In this document: piece by piece, positions 50,730 to 52,106 of the stretch
Layout: the number at the start of each line of letters is the position of its first letter
Numbering within the stretch: the first letter of the stretch is position 1
Source: Candidatus Kapaibacterium sp.
Lineage (GTDB): Bacteria > Bacteroidota > Ignavibacteria > Kapaibacteriales > Kapaibacteriaceae
Length of the DNA stretch: 52,106 nt
Assembly: GCA_018883125.1 (NCBI GenBank)
Contig: VEQR01000011.1
Span: 1 to 52,106 of the forward strand
Direction: 5' to 3'
The notes under the pieces: generated by a model
Database searches by the model: none
Seen by the model: the letters and a program-made list of their open reading frames with translations, nothing else
What the model was told of the DNA's origin: nothing
Position numbers and translations under genes: made by a program

Positions 50730-51934
50730 CTCCCGTGCACTCGCAGGAACCGCAGCTTACCAACACGCAGGATCACGGGGCTCGCCAGATCAATACTCGC
50801 CGCAATGTCGGTAACCTTGTTCCCATCAATAGAGACGCCCCCTTGCTGGATAAGGCGCCGGGCCTCACTCTTGGATGCGGCCATGCCGGTGAGCGTCAGC
50901 AACGACACGATGTCGTGCGAAGCCCCCTCCAACTGACGTTCTTCGATCTCATCTGGCACATCCTTACGAACAAACACCTTCTCGAACTCTGCCAGTGCTG
51001 CACTACCCGAGCCGGCACCGTGATAACGATCGACGATGCTGCCGGACACTTCAACCTTTGCCTGACGCGGGTGCAACGAGCCATTGGCAAGGTCAGATTC
51101 CATCTTCTTCACCTGCTCGTCGCTGGCAAAGCAGGCATATTGGTAATACCGTGTTATGAGTGAATCGGGGATGGACATTGTCTTGCCGAACATGTCCCGC
51201 GCTGAGTCCGTTACCGCGATGTAGTTGTCGAGAGACTTACTCATCTTCTCAACACCGTCCGTGCCCTCTAGGATCGGCATCGTGAGGATGCACTGCGGCT
51301 CTTGACCGTAGGCCTTCATGATCTCGCGTCCAACGAGCAGGTTGAACTTCTGATCTGTGCCGCCCAGTTCAATATCACTCCGCACAGCCACCGAATCATA
51401 GGCCTGTGAAAGGGGATACAGAAACTCGTGGACGCTGATCGGTTCTCCCGAACGATACCGCTTGGTGAAATCGTCGCGCTCGAGAAGCTGGGCTACTGTG
51501 TACTTGGCTGACAACGTGACAACGTCCCGGAAGGACATTGCATCTAACCACTGCGAGTTATACACCACCTCAGTCTTAGACATGTCAAGGATCTTGGCTG
51601 CCTGCTCAACATAGGTCTTTCCGTTCTCACGGGTCTCCTCAAGCGTCAACGCCGGCCTGGTCTTCGACTTGCCGGTGGGGTCGCCGATCATCGCCGTAAA
51701 GTCACCGATGATCAGTACAACCGTGTGCCCAAGGTCTTGAAACTGACGGAGTTTGTTCAGCACCACTGCGTGGCCAATATGGATGTCCGGCCTGCTCGGA
51801 TCAAGCCCAAGCTTTGCCCGAAGGGGCACTCCTGTTGCAATGCTCTTCTCAAGCTTGCGCACGAAGTCCTCCTGGGGTAGCAGGTCAATAACCCCGTCGT
51901 TGAGTATGTCGAGTTGTTCCTTGAGGGTCTTCAT
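50726..51934 (-). CDS. tyrS: Tyrosyl-tRNA synthetase
   Basis: 402 residues from the ATG at 51934; a longer in-frame start would extend toward the repeat array. The class I motifs are HIGH at 52-55 and KMSKS in GVEKMSKSLDNYIAV. An S4-like RNA-binding domain closes the protein (ASKSEARRLIQQGGVSIDGNKV). It is the first gene of a tyrS-lplA pair. A perfect short dyad (AAATCC-CT-GGATTT, 51963-51976) lies 29 bases upstream and may be regulatory. Confidence 0.96.
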   Translation of the reverse strand: MKTLKEQLDILNDGVIDLLPQEDFVRKLEKSIATGVPLRAKLGLDPSRPDIHIGHAVVLNKLRQFQDLGHTVVLIIGDFTAMIGDPTGKSKTRPALTLEETRENGKTYVEQAAKILDMSKTEVVYNSQWLDAMSFRDVVTLSAKYTVAQLLERDDFTKRYRSGEPISVHEFLYPLSQAYDSVAVRSDIELGGTDQKFNLLVGREIMKAYGQEPQCILTMPILEGTDGVEKMSKSLDNYIAVTDSARDMFGKTMSIPDSLITRYYQYACFASDEQVKKMESDLANGSLHPRQAKVEVSGSIVDRYHGAGSGSAALAEFEKVFVRKDVPDEIEERQLEGASHDIVSLLTLTGMAASKSEARRLIQQGGVSIDGNKVTDIAASIDLASPVILRVGKLRFLRVHGR

Positions 51935-51980
51935 TGTCGAAGTCACGTGATCTATGTTGTTCAAATCCCTGGATTTCTGA

Positions 51981-52106
51981 CTCGTACCCCGGGCCAAGGC
52001 CCGGGGCTATTATGGTCGCTTTCGTCACTCGTACCCCGGGCCAAGGCCCGGGGCTATTATGGTCGCTTTCGTCACTCGTACCCCGGGCCAAGGCCCGGGG
52101 CTATTA
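51981..52106. repeat. 47-bp tandem repeat with internal perfect hairpin
   Basis: Two full units (51981, 52028) and a third cut by the window end (52075). Each unit contains CCCCGGGCC-AA-GGCCCGGGG, a perfect nine-base inverted repeat, and the linking bases are also identical, so there are no unique spacers and it is not a CRISPR array. It may continue beyond the window. It lies about 47 bases upstream of tyrS. Confidence 0.95.

Noticed and set aside
51981-52106. CRISPR array
   Set aside because: The spacing is regular but the intervening bases are identical in all units, so there are no spacers; no cas genes are near.

Overview
The window carries about 40 closely packed protein-coding genes on both strands, GC a little over half, with no intergenic gap above 150 bases and no tRNA, rRNA, insertion sequence or CRISPR array that I can see. 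The gene set points to a Bacteroidota/Chlorobi-group (FCB) bacterium, possibly Kapabacteria-like. The indicators are a type IX secretion sorting domain on a large secreted protein, a fused CcoN-CcoO cbb3 oxidase subunit, a type III glutamine synthetase, a fused E1 alpha-beta 2-oxoacid dehydrogenase, a Bacteroidota-style DksA that has lost half its zinc site, and promoter-like TAnnTTTG boxes upstream of many starts. The phylum call is inference.

Layout. 1-6365 (+): end of a sensor kinase, ileS, a Lys/Ala-repeat protein followed by a DksA-like regulator, lspA and an RluA-type pseudouridine synthase. 6324-7010 (-): mtgA, overlapping the previous gene tail to tail. 7089-9720 (+): an Lrp/AsnC regulator and glnN. 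9747-12636 (-): fur-topA. 12703-20741 (+): speA, an OmpA-family envelope protein and a very large secreted BNR/PKD/LamG protein. 20728-28351 (-): a tightly overlapping run of lipoprotein, ribD, TPR protein, a 928-residue Gly-Asp-Tyr repeat protein and rqcH, preceded by a purine nucleoside phosphorylase gene. 29343-33271 (+): yicC, gmk and the fused E1.

33361-42598 (+) is an aerobic/microaerobic respiration island: an Rrf2 regulator with three IscR-spaced cysteines, ccoI, ccoS, ccoNO, ccoQ, ccoP, ccoG, ccoH, a SafE-like membrane protein and a soluble monoheme cytochrome c. It encodes the terminal oxidase, its copper/heme assembly factors, and probably its regulator. Two similar GAC-AAAA-N2-GTC dyads sit at the promoters of the Rrf2 gene and of the cytochrome gene. 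42710-49157 (+) holds pdhAB, a 97-residue unknown, two glycosyltransferases and aspS, then a DUF1460 protein. tyrS-lplA run on the minus strand. The window ends inside a 47-bp tandem repeat whose units each carry a perfect hairpin.

The most unusual signals are four. First, a ten-adenine tract sits at the 3' end of the Lys/Ala-repeat gene, where a -1 shift would fuse it to the DksA-like protein. Second, the octamers AGGGGGCT and AAGGGGCT occur 43 times by hand count on both strands, sometimes as inverted pairs, once forming a terminator, which resembles the behaviour of DNA-uptake sequences. Third, there is the shared operator-like dyad in the cbb3 island. Fourth, there is the Gly-Asp-Tyr repeat protein.
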